A DNA stretch of 64,000 nucleotides from Parvimonas micra (lineage in GTDB: Bacteria > Bacillota > Clostridia > Tissierellales > Peptoniphilaceae), in assembly GCF_900637905.1 (NCBI RefSeq), contig NZ_LR134472.1, positions 1,240,001-1,304,000 of the forward strand. The letters are read 5' to 3'. The number at the start of each line of letters is the position of its first letter. Position 1 is the first letter of the stretch. Under the pieces are notes generated by a model that was not told the DNA's origin, ran no database searches, and saw only the letters and a list, made by a program, of their open reading frames with translations. This document shows, in pieces, positions 24,251 through 31,422 of this stretch. Both the position numbers and the translations under genes were made by a program.

Positions 24251-24740
24251 TAGGATGATATAAAATTAAATATAAGGATATCAGATTATTTAAATATTTA
24301 TAAAATTGAATCTAATGATATTAAGATATTCGAATATTTATAAAATTAAATATAAGAAAATTGAGATATTAGAGTATTTATAAAATTAAATATAAAAGTG
24401 TTAAGGTATTTGAATATTTATAAGGTTAAATATAAGAGGGTTGAGATATTAGGGTATTTGTAAAATCAAATTTAAAATTGTTAGGATATTGTTATATTTA
24501 TAGAATTGAATATGATAATATAAAACATTTAAGTATTTACAAAAGTTAATACGATAGTATCAAGGAATTTGAATATTTACAAAATTAGATATGATTATAT
24601 GGAACTTTTAAATGTTTATAAAATTAAATACGATAGTATCAAGATATTTGGATATTTATAAGGTTGAGTATGAGAGTATTGGAATCTTTAGGTATTTATA
24701 AAATTAAATATTAAGATATGAAGATATTTGAATATTTAAA
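24251..24740. repeat. Degenerate 40-bp tandem array, about 12-13 units
   Basis: The motif TATTTATAAAATTAAATA recurs in diverged form, with the TATTTA element at 24295, 24335, 24375, 24415, 24455, 24495, 24534, 24574, 24613, 24653, 24693 and 24733. The step is 40 bases except two of 39; a further degenerate unit lies at about 24255. Each unit holds an imperfect dyad (TATTTA, then TAAATA). Units differ at many positions, so this is an old array rather than a recent expansion. No ORF uses it. Confidence 0.85.
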
Positions 24741-25055
24741 AAATGTATTAATTTTAAAATCATATAGGCTGATACTAAAGATTAAAGATTAGTAAAATTA
24801 AATTATACTAGAGATACAATGTGAAGTAATATAGAACACAAAAGATATTACACGCAATGTGGTTGTAAATTTATCATAAGATTGTATGTATATAGTATGG
24901 AAAGACAGAGAAGGTTATTGATATAAAAGTTTATCGGTGATTAGCTAGTTTATGCTAAAGTATTATTAAATTGATAGATTTACAAAAACTAAAATTGAGG
25001 TTCAAGTGTAAAGAAATTTGGATTTCGCTAAAACTAAAATTTAATATTTAGATAT
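24741..25055. other. AT-rich intergenic stretch without recognised elements
   Basis: After the tandem array I see no ORF with a ribosome binding site, no strong hairpin and no consensus promoter on either strand in these roughly 315 bases. Confidence 0.5.
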
Positions 25056-25090
25056 AAAAAGTGCATCATTTTATAATTTGATGCACTTTT
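25056..25090 (-). terminator. Rho-independent terminator of the amidohydrolase gene group
   Basis: AAAAGTGCATCA pairs with TGATGCACTTTT around a nine-base AT loop. The A and T tails make it work on either strand; the minus-strand genes ending at 25161 are the likely users. Confidence 0.8.
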
Positions 25091-25157
25091 ATTGCGAAAC
25101 AACAAGGTTCACGGGAACCCACCCGATGCGAAGCATCGTGGAAGGGTGGAGTTCTTA
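25091..25157 (+). repeat. Dispersed 67-bp structured repeat, copy 1
   Basis: Matches 53529-53595 over the same length with only a few differences. It contains the perfect hairpin GATGC-GAA-GCATC (about 25124-25136) and a CGGG/CCCG pairing. In the other copy that pairing is CTGG/CCAG, so the substitution is compensated. Both copies directly follow a terminator hairpin on the + strand and start with ATTG-N-N-AAACAACAAGG. It ends 3 bases from the amidohydrolase stop. Confidence 0.8.
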
Positions 25158-25160
25158 TTT

Positions 25161-26006
25161 TTATATTTTACCTATCATCTTTAGAGCGTTATATTTACAA
25201 ATTTTTTCAGCTTCTTCTTGTGAAAAATCCATTTGTTCCAATATTTCAAAATATTTATCATAAATTTCGTTTGGTTTTAAGCATCTGCTGTCAGGATAAT
25301 CTGAAGCAAAAATTAATTTATCCACACCGAACGATCGTAATATCCTATTCGTTTTTTCTATTCCTAATTTATTAACCATATCGGGCAAAATTGCTGACAT
25401 ATTAAAATACGCATTTAGCCCAATTAATTCTTCATATTGAAAACCGCCTAAATGTGCTATTGATAGTCTTAAATTCGGATATTTACTAAGAATATTTTTT
25501 ATTCTGCTTGGAGAACATACATCATCTGACAAATGGTCTCTGGGATAAGAATGAATTTCTATTAAAATATTATTTTTACTTGCGTATTCAAATATTTTTT
25601 CATAATAAAAACCATCAACAGGGTAATAAGTATTCGTTGAGTGAATTTTTATCCCTATAAATTCTTCAAGTTTTAAGACTTTTTCTATTTCTTTAATTGT
25701 GTCTTTTATATTTTTTCTAATGTCAATATCAGCAAAACAATAGAATTTTGAGTTCTTATCTTTTATCATTTTTGAAAGATTTTTATGAGATGTTTCTACT
25801 GTAAAATCCATAGATAACACATATGGGTCATTGAATGGCATGATAAAAGCGCATTCTATATTATATTTTTTCATTATTTCAATATAATCATCAATAGAAC
25901 CGTTTGTAATAAATACACCGTCATATTCGATATTTGCATCTATTACATCTTGTGGAGTTAGATGAATATGAGCATCAATTTTGGGAAGCTGTTTCCAATC
26001 AATCAT
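25161..26006 (-). CDS. Amidohydrolase family (PF04909-like) metal-dependent hydrolase
   Basis: A 281-residue TIM-barrel hydrolase. Metal-site candidates appear in order: KIDAHIHLTP (residues 9-18), IEIHSYPRDHL (about residue 155), LSIAHLGGFQYEE (about residue 187) and IFASDYPDSR (about residue 242). This resembles the amidohydrolase-2 group, which includes decarboxylases and hydrolases of cyclic acids. The specific substrate cannot be told. It ends a minus-strand run with a GNAT gene and the first copy of the duplicated unit upstream. Confidence 0.87.
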   Translation of the reverse strand: MIDWKQLPKIDAHIHLTPQDVIDANIEYDGVFITNGSIDDYIEIMKKYNIECAFIMPFNDPYVLSMDFTVETSHKNLSKMIKDKNSKFYCFADIDIRKNIKDTIKEIEKVLKLEEFIGIKIHSTNTYYPVDGFYYEKIFEYASKNNILIEIHSYPRDHLSDDVCSPSRIKNILSKYPNLRLSIAHLGGFQYEELIGLNAYFNMSAILPDMVNKLGIEKTNRILRSFGVDKLIFASDYPDSRCLKPNEIYDKYFEILEQMDFSQEEAEKICKYNALKMIGKI

Positions 26007-26060
26007 ATTTTCTCCTTTGTAAAAAATTTATAGACAAGTATGGAATTATAAAAGTTAAAA

Positions 26061-26489
26061 TTAATTTTCAAATGCTAACATATTTCCAATTAAAATTTTA
26101 AATCCTAATGATTTGTACATATCAACATCACAATCTGCAGAACCAACTATCAAAGAACTTATTTTACTTTCTTTGTATGCAAATTTTATTAATTGTTTAG
26201 CTATTCCTTTGTGCCTATATTCTTTGATAATGAAAAAATCTTCAAGGATTCCTCCTTGTTCATAGTTAAAAGTAGAAAATATCACACTTATTGAGCAACA
26301 AGCAACTAAATTACCATTACATATACAACCAAAAAAGTGAATATTTTCGTCTGATATTGCTCTTTTTAAATTTAGAAAATTTTCATAAGTAGGTTCTTCT
26401 TCACCTATTTCAGATTTATATTTTGTTTGTAAAATTTTTAATTCGTCAAAATTATCATTTGTTATTTTTATAAATTTCATATTATCCAT
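26061..26489 (-). CDS. GNAT family N-acetyltransferase
   Basis: A 142-residue acetyltransferase. The central strand and acetyl-CoA loop are readable as EDFFIIKEYRHKGIAKQLIK (about residues 83-102, with the R/Q-x-x-G-x-G/A-like KGIAKQ loop), followed by a helix (AYKESKISSLIVG) and SLGFKIL near the end. The substrate is unknown. The start lies 31 bases after the stop of the upstream hypothetical gene. Confidence 0.85.
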   Translation of the reverse strand: MDNMKFIKITNDNFDELKILQTKYKSEIGEEEPTYENFLNLKRAISDENIHFFGCICNGNLVACCSISVIFSTFNYEQGGILEDFFIIKEYRHKGIAKQLIKFAYKESKISSLIVGSADCDVDMYKSLGFKILIGNMLAFEN

Positions 26490-26520
26490 ACTTTATTTTC
26501 CTAAAAAATAATTATCAAAT

Positions 26521-27351
26521 TTATCTACTGTTAACTTTTTGTTTTAATTCTCTTAAATATGTTACTGTATCTCTATCCAATTCTTTTGCATAGTCAAATC
26601 TTAAGTTAATTGCTATTTGTAATGACAGTTTTCTAAACAGTCCACAGATATTAAATAGAGCAATCCATAGAGAATCCAATTCTAATTTTGAATAGCAAGT
26701 TAAATACTTTTCAAAAATTTCTGTATCAACATAGTTAAAAACTAGTTTATTTTCTTTTCCTAATTCTATAAGGTATTTATTTTCAGATAGAACATAGTGT
26801 TTTAAATGTTCGTCTAGTAAAGACAAAACTTTTCTATATTCTTCCGATACATTCAAAAATTCTTTTGTGTATAGTTTGTTTCCGAATTTTAAAATATTCC
26901 AGAAAAATTCACAAGTATTTACTAAAAATTCATCTTCTGTAAGTTTATGCACTTTTTTTTCAATATATACTCCACTTTTTTTATTTTCATCTTTATTAAG
27001 TACACAAATATATTTTTCTTCGAGCTCTTCTAAAACATCTATTGATTTATTAGATACAATTCTGAAAATTCCTTGAGTAAAGTTTTCATAAATTATTCTA
27101 TATTCTATTACATTTTCATTTTCTGTGTTTTCAAACATAGTTAAAACATCGCCAAAATGTTCAATAAATTCAAATGAAGCGTCATCAAAAGATAAATCTT
27201 TTACCAAGTATAAAACATTAAAAAAGTTTACGTCGCTGGACATACTTTGTGTTTCCAACTGTTCAATATAAAGTTTTTCAACCCTATCATCATCCATTGC
27301 AATTTTTTTTGCTATTTCTTTAAGTTCATTAAATGTTAAAATATTATTCAA
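26521..27351 (-). CDS. Unknown protein, full-length copy of a duplicated gene
   Basis: A 276-residue, mostly acidic protein with no transmembrane segment and no motif I recognise. The N-terminus (FNELKEIAKKIAMDDDRVEK) and a strand-rich region near residues 40-110 are shared with a truncated copy at 35931-36341. The C-terminal half is helical with several Leu-rich segments and contains FNICGLFRKLSLQIAINLRF. It starts 12 bases after the stop of the YitT-family gene, with GGAGGGTTTT upstream, and both genes were duplicated together. Confidence 0.75.
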   Translation of the reverse strand: MNNILTFNELKEIAKKIAMDDDRVEKLYIEQLETQSMSSDVNFFNVLYLVKDLSFDDASFEFIEHFGDVLTMFENTENENVIEYRIIYENFTQGIFRIVSNKSIDVLEELEEKYICVLNKDENKKSGVYIEKKVHKLTEDEFLVNTCEFFWNILKFGNKLYTKEFLNVSEEYRKVLSLLDEHLKHYVLSENKYLIELGKENKLVFNYVDTEIFEKYLTCYSKLELDSLWIALFNICGLFRKLSLQIAINLRFDYAKELDRDTVTYLRELKQKVNSR

Positions 27352-27363
27352 AATAAAACCCTC

Positions 27364-28230
27364 CTAAATCTCTTGTATTTTAAATCCTCGACCTTTAACT
27401 TCATAAGCCTCAGATATTATTAAAAATGCAGTCGGATCGACTTCATCCAATATTCTTTTTATAGTTACTACTTGTCTTGTACTTACAATGCAGTATACGA
27501 CATTTTGCTGTTTATGTGTAAAGGCACCTTCTCCATGAAGAAGCGTAACACCTCTATGTAGATCGGATAAAATTCTATCTGTAACTTCTCTTTGCTTTGA
27601 TGTTACAATCATAATTTGCTTTGTATCTCCAAAGCCCATTTGTATTTTATCGAGCATTTTGTAGGCGACATACATTGAAACAATGGTTAAAAGCCCTCTT
27701 TCAAGGCTGAATATATAAGATGCAATACCTATTATAATTGCATTTATGGCCATAAGAGATGAGCCGATGTTTACATTAAGTTTTGTTTTAAAAATAGTTG
27801 CTAAGATATCAAGACCACCTTGGCACGCTCCATGTTTAAATAAAATTCCCATTCCTAGACCATTTATAAAACCTCCAAAAATTGCATATAACATATTATT
27901 ATCAAGTTTGAAATCAATAGGAATATGACGCATTGCAACTAATATAAATGAGTAGATAAAAGTTGATAAAAATGCGTAGGTCATAAATTTTTTATTCAAA
28001 AAAAAGGCACCGACAATCATCATAGGTAGATTCAAAATAAAAACTGAAATACCTGTTGGAAGACCTGTTAGGTATTCAATCATAAGTCCGATACCACCAA
28101 GTCCACCTGAAAGAAGTCCTGCAGGAACTAAACATTTAACTACTGCAAATGAACAGATTAAATCGCCCATTAGTATATAAAAAATAGTTCTAATGAAATA
28201 TTTTTTATCTCCAAAAAAATCTTCTAACAT
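27364..28230 (-). CDS. YitT family membrane protein (DUF161/DUF2179), intact copy
   Basis: A polytopic membrane protein of about 288 residues with five to six hydrophobic segments in the first 200 residues (including FYILMGDLICSFAVV and ISVFILNLPMMIVGAFF). The cytosolic C-terminal DUF2179 domain includes GDTKQIMIVTSKQREVTDRI and VVTIKRILDEVDPTAFLIIS. The glycine-rich LLSGGLGGIGLMIEYLTGLP and KHGACQGGLDILATIF segments are family hallmarks. I use the ATG at 28230, with GGGGTG upstream. Function is unknown; a transporter role is often suggested. It has a frameshifted copy at 36354-37219. Confidence 0.88.
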   Translation of the reverse strand: MLEDFFGDKKYFIRTIFYILMGDLICSFAVVKCLVPAGLLSGGLGGIGLMIEYLTGLPTGISVFILNLPMMIVGAFFLNKKFMTYAFLSTFIYSFILVAMRHIPIDFKLDNNMLYAIFGGFINGLGMGILFKHGACQGGLDILATIFKTKLNVNIGSSLMAINAIIIGIASYIFSLERGLLTIVSMYVAYKMLDKIQMGFGDTKQIMIVTSKQREVTDRILSDLHRGVTLLHGEGAFTHKQQNVVYCIVSTRQVVTIKRILDEVDPTAFLIISEAYEVKGRGFKIQEI

Positions 28231-28420
28231 AAACATCACCCCAATTTAATAATTTGTAATAAAAATAGTTACATTATTTTTTACTACGCTTATTATATCA
28301 TAGTTTTTATTTTATAACTAGATAAATGTAATTATATCATAATTAAATTAATAATTTAACTGTACATTTGTAAATGATGTGAGACTAAAAATTCTAAAAA
28401 ATAATAACCTGTATGTTACA

Positions 28421-28448
28421 ATTAATGGAGAATTAATTCTCCATTAAT
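28421..28448. terminator. Perfect 28-base palindrome at the transposase 3' end
   Basis: ATTAATGGAGAATT is followed by its exact reverse complement. It overlaps the last codons and stop of the transposase reading and could form a hairpin that ends the transposase transcript. Confidence 0.5.
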
Positions 28449-29403
28449 TGTTTTCTTTTCTCAATAGGTGATAACCAATTTAAAGTTTGCATAGGCAATC
28501 TATTTGAACGATAAAGATATTTTTTCATTTGTTTAATTAAGTCATCATATGAATAAAAGGATAAATTATTATAAAATCTTTTATTATCATTTCTATGACT
28601 TTTTTCCACTTTACCATTATGTCTAGGGGTTCTGGGTCTTATTAATTGATGTTTTATTCCAAGTTCATTACATAGTTTATCAAGGGGATGAATTTTTTTG
28701 TGTCTTTAAAATGTGTAAATTCAAAGCCGTTATCAGTTTGTATTGTTTTAGGAATATATCCAAAATAATCAATAGCCATCTTAACAAAAATAATGGTACT
28801 ATAGGAAGAATGTTCCTTAAAAGCATAAATAAATCGTTCCCTAGTAGCTTCATCAATCATAGTGTATTGGTAAAATTTATCAGGATATATACCGACATAA
28901 CAGTTTTTAGGAACATATTTAACATCCATTTGCATTTTAACCCCTAACATAGAAGGAGTATCATAAGGCTTAGGAACATAAGGTTTAATTACTTTTTGTT
29001 GTTGTTTAAAGAAGCCCAGTTTTCTAAGTATTCTAAAAAGAGAACAAGGATGTCTATCATAACCTTTATTAATTTTAAGTTTTGCAAAAAGCTCAATCAT
29101 AGTAATATTAGGATTTCGTCTGATATAGTTTTTAATCCAATAAATTTCTTTATCTGTGTGAGACTTAGGATGTTTAGATAAAGGTCTATGAGATTTATCC
29201 CTTAAAGAATCGATGGAACCATCAAATTTTTTATTCCAATGCATAAGAGAGGCTTTAGAAATCTTATAACGTCTACAAACATAACTAACGGAATTACCGT
29301 TTCTGTAAGTTTTAACAGCATGGAATCTGGGTTCAAGTAAGTGAGGGATATATCTTTGAGTATTTTTTATTTTTTCTTGATTTTGTGATATAATATTATT
29401 CAT
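28433..29403 (-). pseudogene. IS transposase, split by a -1 frame change at an A7 tract
   Basis: The upstream frame (28654-29403) encodes an N-terminal helix-turn-helix region (YRNGNSVSYVCRRYKISKAS), then the catalytic D in MQMDVKYVPKN and the second D in IQTDNGFEFTHF. It then runs out of frame after DTKKF. The catalytic Glu and C-terminus (LIRPRTPRHNGKVEKSHRND, ending near MQTLNWLSPIEKRKQ) lie in the -1 frame down to TAA at 28433-28435. The switch point is a run of seven A on the coding strand (28693-28699), read as A-AAA-AAA. This is either a one-base deletion or a slippery sequence for programmed -1 frameshifting. Confidence 0.82.
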
Positions 29404-29495
29404 AAAAAGAGAGTTCCTTTCTAGTTGGTTTTGGTTATTTCAATTATACAGGATATTCTCTTTTTTTTATATACTTGGTCTCACATCAATTGTAT

Positions 29496-29534
29496 CAAAT
29501 CAATTTAAATATTTTATCTATTTAAATTGATTTG
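29496..29534. promoter_or_regulatory. Perfect 16-bp inverted repeat over the veg -35 region
   Basis: CAAATCAATTTAAATA (29496-29511) and its exact reverse complement (29519-29534) flank a 7-base loop. The right arm overlaps the -35 box of the veg promoter, so it could be an operator or a small terminator-like hairpin beside the IS end. Confidence 0.6.
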
Positions 29535-29560
29535 ACTTAAATTGTTTTTTATGGTATAAT
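29532..29560 (+). promoter_or_regulatory. Sigma-A promoter of veg
   Basis: TTGACT (29532-29537), 17-base spacer and TATAAT (29555-29560). The leader then contains two AT hairpins, about 29564-29593 and 29602-29643 (ATCACATTT with AAATGTGAT). Confidence 0.8.
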
Positions 29561-29692
29561 AACTATAATTTTATGAACATGTATAAAATTATAATTATTT
29601 CATCACATTTACGTTAAAAAATTTATTTTAATGGAAATGTGATACAATATACAAAAGGACGGTGTTGTTATGATACAAAAGAAAAGTTAGCA

Positions 29693-29908
29693 ATGATTAA
29701 AAAGGTTTTGGGAAACAACATTGGGAGAAATGTATCGCTTACCATAAGAAGAAGTAAAGAAGAGTATGTTGAGATTAAGGGAATAATTGAAGATGTTTTT
29801 ACATCGTTTTTTACTGTTCAGGTTGAAACTGATGAACATAAAAAAAGAACTGTTTCATATTCTTATTTTGATGTTTTAACATCACAAGTGAGTTTAAAAG
29901 CAAGTTAA
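29693..29908 (+). CDS. veg: Veg family protein
   Basis: Veg is a small protein affecting biofilm and sporulation-related expression in Bacillus. The conserved core is present: IKKVLGNNIGRNVSLTIRRS and the C-terminal VSYSYFDVLTSQVSL. The open frame extends upstream to a GTG at 29639, but that GTG lies inside a leader hairpin with no good binding site. The one well-placed ATG (29670, after AAAAGGACGG) is out of frame with the body by one base. I give the first in-frame ATG (29693) as a conservative start. The natural start may have been lost by a one-base change near 29672. Confidence 0.75.
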   Translation: MIKKVLGNNIGRNVSLTIRRSKEEYVEIKGIIEDVFTSFFTVQVETDEHKKRTVSYSYFDVLTSQVSLKAS

Positions 29909-29921
29909 TATGAATCTAATT

Positions 29922-29951
29922 AGAGCTTTGATTTTTCAAAGCTCTTTTTTG
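29922..29951 (+). terminator. Rho-independent terminator after veg
   Basis: AGAGCTTTGA pairs with TCAAAGCTCT around four T, followed by TTTTTT. Confidence 0.9.
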
Positions 29952-30007
29952 TAATAAAAATTTATAAAAAACAATACAGAAACTAATAATTATTTCTAAT
30001 TTTATTG

Positions 30008-30036
30008 TTGTGTTTTTTTTTTTATTATGATATAAT
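30008..30036 (+). promoter_or_regulatory. Promoter of the peptide cluster with poly-T spacer
   Basis: TATAAT at 30031-30036 is preceded by TTGTGT at 30008-30013 (17-base gap). The spacer contains an uninterrupted run of eleven T (30013-30023). Length changes in this run would alter the -35/-10 spacing. Confidence 0.55.
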
Positions 30037-30067
30037 TAACATAATAAAATTTGAAGGAGGAATTAAT

Positions 30068-30196
30068 ATGGAAGATATTAATGAAAAAGTTTTATCAGAT
30101 CTTGAAATTGATAATGAACAGTTAGATTTAGAGGATTTTTTTTCAGAACTTGAAGTAAATTCTGTATTTTTAGGACCTGGAACAAAGAGAACTTAG
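30068..30196 (+). CDS. Candidate RiPP precursor peptide, 42 residues
   Basis: A short ORF with an excellent ribosome binding site (GAAGGAGGAATTAAT before the ATG). The first 30 residues are strongly acidic and amphipathic (LEIDNEQLDLEDFFSELEV, residues 12-30), a typical leader that a recognition domain could bind. The last 12 residues change character completely, ending FLGPGTKRT with Gly-Pro-Gly and basic residues, which is a plausible core. It is the first gene after the cluster promoter, and the next start lies 29 bases downstream. There is no signal peptide and no Cys. Unlike microcin C precursors it ends in Thr, not Asn. The function is inferred from context. Confidence 0.7.
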   Translation: MEDINEKVLSDLEIDNEQLDLEDFFSELEVNSVFLGPGTKRT

Positions 30197-30225
30197 AGTG
30201 CTTGATTAAGTTGTGAGTGTATATT

Positions 30226-31422
30226 ATGAAAAAAGATATTTTTATAGAATTTGATGAAAAACCAAATTCTATAAATCCTCTAATGTTTTCTGATTTTAAT
30301 AGTAAAATACTCAATAGCTTAATGTTTGAAAGACTGGTTGATGGCAAAAATTGTAAAATCGATATCTTTAATAACTACAGAGAGTACAAAGTTAGTTTTT
30401 ATGATTCTTTATTATCTAATCATATATATCCTATAGATTATTTAAGAACCATATTATATCAATTAAAAAATAATTCATATGTATATGGATATTTTTCTAA
30501 AAAAGCTATAAATAGTTTGAAATATGAATTTAACAAAGAATATTTTAAATTAAAATTTTTATTTCCTGTTTTGTTTTTTGATATCGTTTTACAATCTAGC
30601 TATATTGTTAATAGTAGTAAGATAAATTTGTATAAATATATTTTAGATAAGTTTAATATAAATAATCATCTTGTGAATATCATTTATAATAGAGATAAAA
30701 ATAAAACTTTAGATTATATATACAACGGGGAAAATTTTATTAGTTGTTTTTCAGAACCTAATATTAATTTATTGACTTCTTTTAAAGATAAAAAAAATAT
30801 ATTTGAAAAGGATAGTAGTCTTATTTTTTATATTTTTTCTAAAAAAAGATGTTTTATAGATTTATTATATAGTAATAAAATTTTTCTAAATAATGAGTTA
30901 AATAAAATAAAACACAATAAATTTATTTCTGTTGTAAATTCTTTTATTCCAATAAAAAAAGATATATTTTTTGATCTAAAAAGAGAAGTATGTGATAGTA
31001 ATGTTAAAATTAATTTAGATAAATGTATAACACTGTGTTATTGTGATTTTTTACCTAACAAAGAAATAGTAGATGTAGTTATTAAATTGCTTAAACTATA
31101 TGGAATTAGTGTTTTAACAGTAAAATATGATAGTTTATCTGAATATTTAAAATATAGAAATAATTATGACATGCATTTAGGAATTTCTAGTCCTAGATTT
31201 AATAGTTATTATTTTTTTATATTTGATTTATTTAATAATTTGGAAAAATCAAAACAAGATTATGTAAAAAAGATTTTTTTAAATAATTTAAATGATGTTA
31301 AAAAATTTAGTACTGCTTTTTCTCATACTAAAAATTTTTTACCTATTTGCAGGCTTAAATTTATTTACTATAACAACACAATTTTAAATATTAATGAATT
31401 TGGAGATTTTTATGCTTATTGA
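30226..31422 (+). CDS. Cytosolic protein resembling family 5 solute-binding proteins (OppA/YejA-like)
   Basis: A protein of about 398 residues without signal peptide or lipobox. The start region (EKPNSINPLMFSDFNSKILN, then SLMFERLVDG) matches the first strand and helix of SBP_bac_5 proteins, where the usual pattern is a 'LDP' turn and 'EgLv'. Late segments (LCYCDFLPNKEIVDVVIKLL, then GISVLTVKYDSLSEYLKY and DMHLGISSPRFNSYY) match the 'ppnrriAeaiqaqLkkiGI' region of that family. These are distant, by-eye resemblances. It is very rich in Ile, Asn, Phe and Lys. A weak GTGAG precedes the ATG; a GTG at 30217 is an alternative. A role in peptide binding, immunity or chaperoning is a guess. Confidence 0.6.
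   Translation: MKKDIFIEFDEKPNSINPLMFSDFNSKILNSLMFERLVDGKNCKIDIFNNYREYKVSFYDSLLSNHIYPIDYLRTILYQLKNNSYVYGYFSKKAINSLKYEFNKEYFKLKFLFPVLFFDIVLQSSYIVNSSKINLYKYILDKFNINNHLVNIIYNRDKNKTLDYIYNGENFISCFSEPNINLLTSFKDKKNIFEKDSSLIFYIFSKKRCFIDLLYSNKIFLNNELNKIKHNKFISVVNSFIPIKKDIFFDLKREVCDSNVKINLDKCITLCYCDFLPNKEIVDVVIKLLKLYGISVLTVKYDSLSEYLKYRNNYDMHLGISSPRFNSYYFFIFDLFNNLEKSKQDYVKKIFLNNLNDVKKFSTAFSHTKNFLPICRLKFIYYNNTILNINEFGDFYAY

Larger units (their letters stand above)
28375..29488 (-). mobile_element. Insertion sequence with DDE (rve) transposase, IS3/IS481-like
   Basis: The element of about 1.1 kb is bounded by inverted ends TGATGTGAGAC (28375-28385) and GTCTCACATCA (29478-29488), with matching A/T extensions. 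It begins with TG and ends with CA, and holds one transposase gene on the minus strand. I could not find a convincing target duplication beside the ends. It lies between the intact YitT gene and veg. Confidence 0.8.

Noticed and set aside
24251-24740. CRISPR array
   Set aside because: The step of 40 bases is suggestive, but there are no identical repeats separated by unique spacers. The whole unit is degenerate, and no cas gene is in the window.
28371-29493. Target-site duplication of the IS
   Set aside because: Bases outside the two inverted ends do not match over 3-8 positions, so no duplication is claimed.
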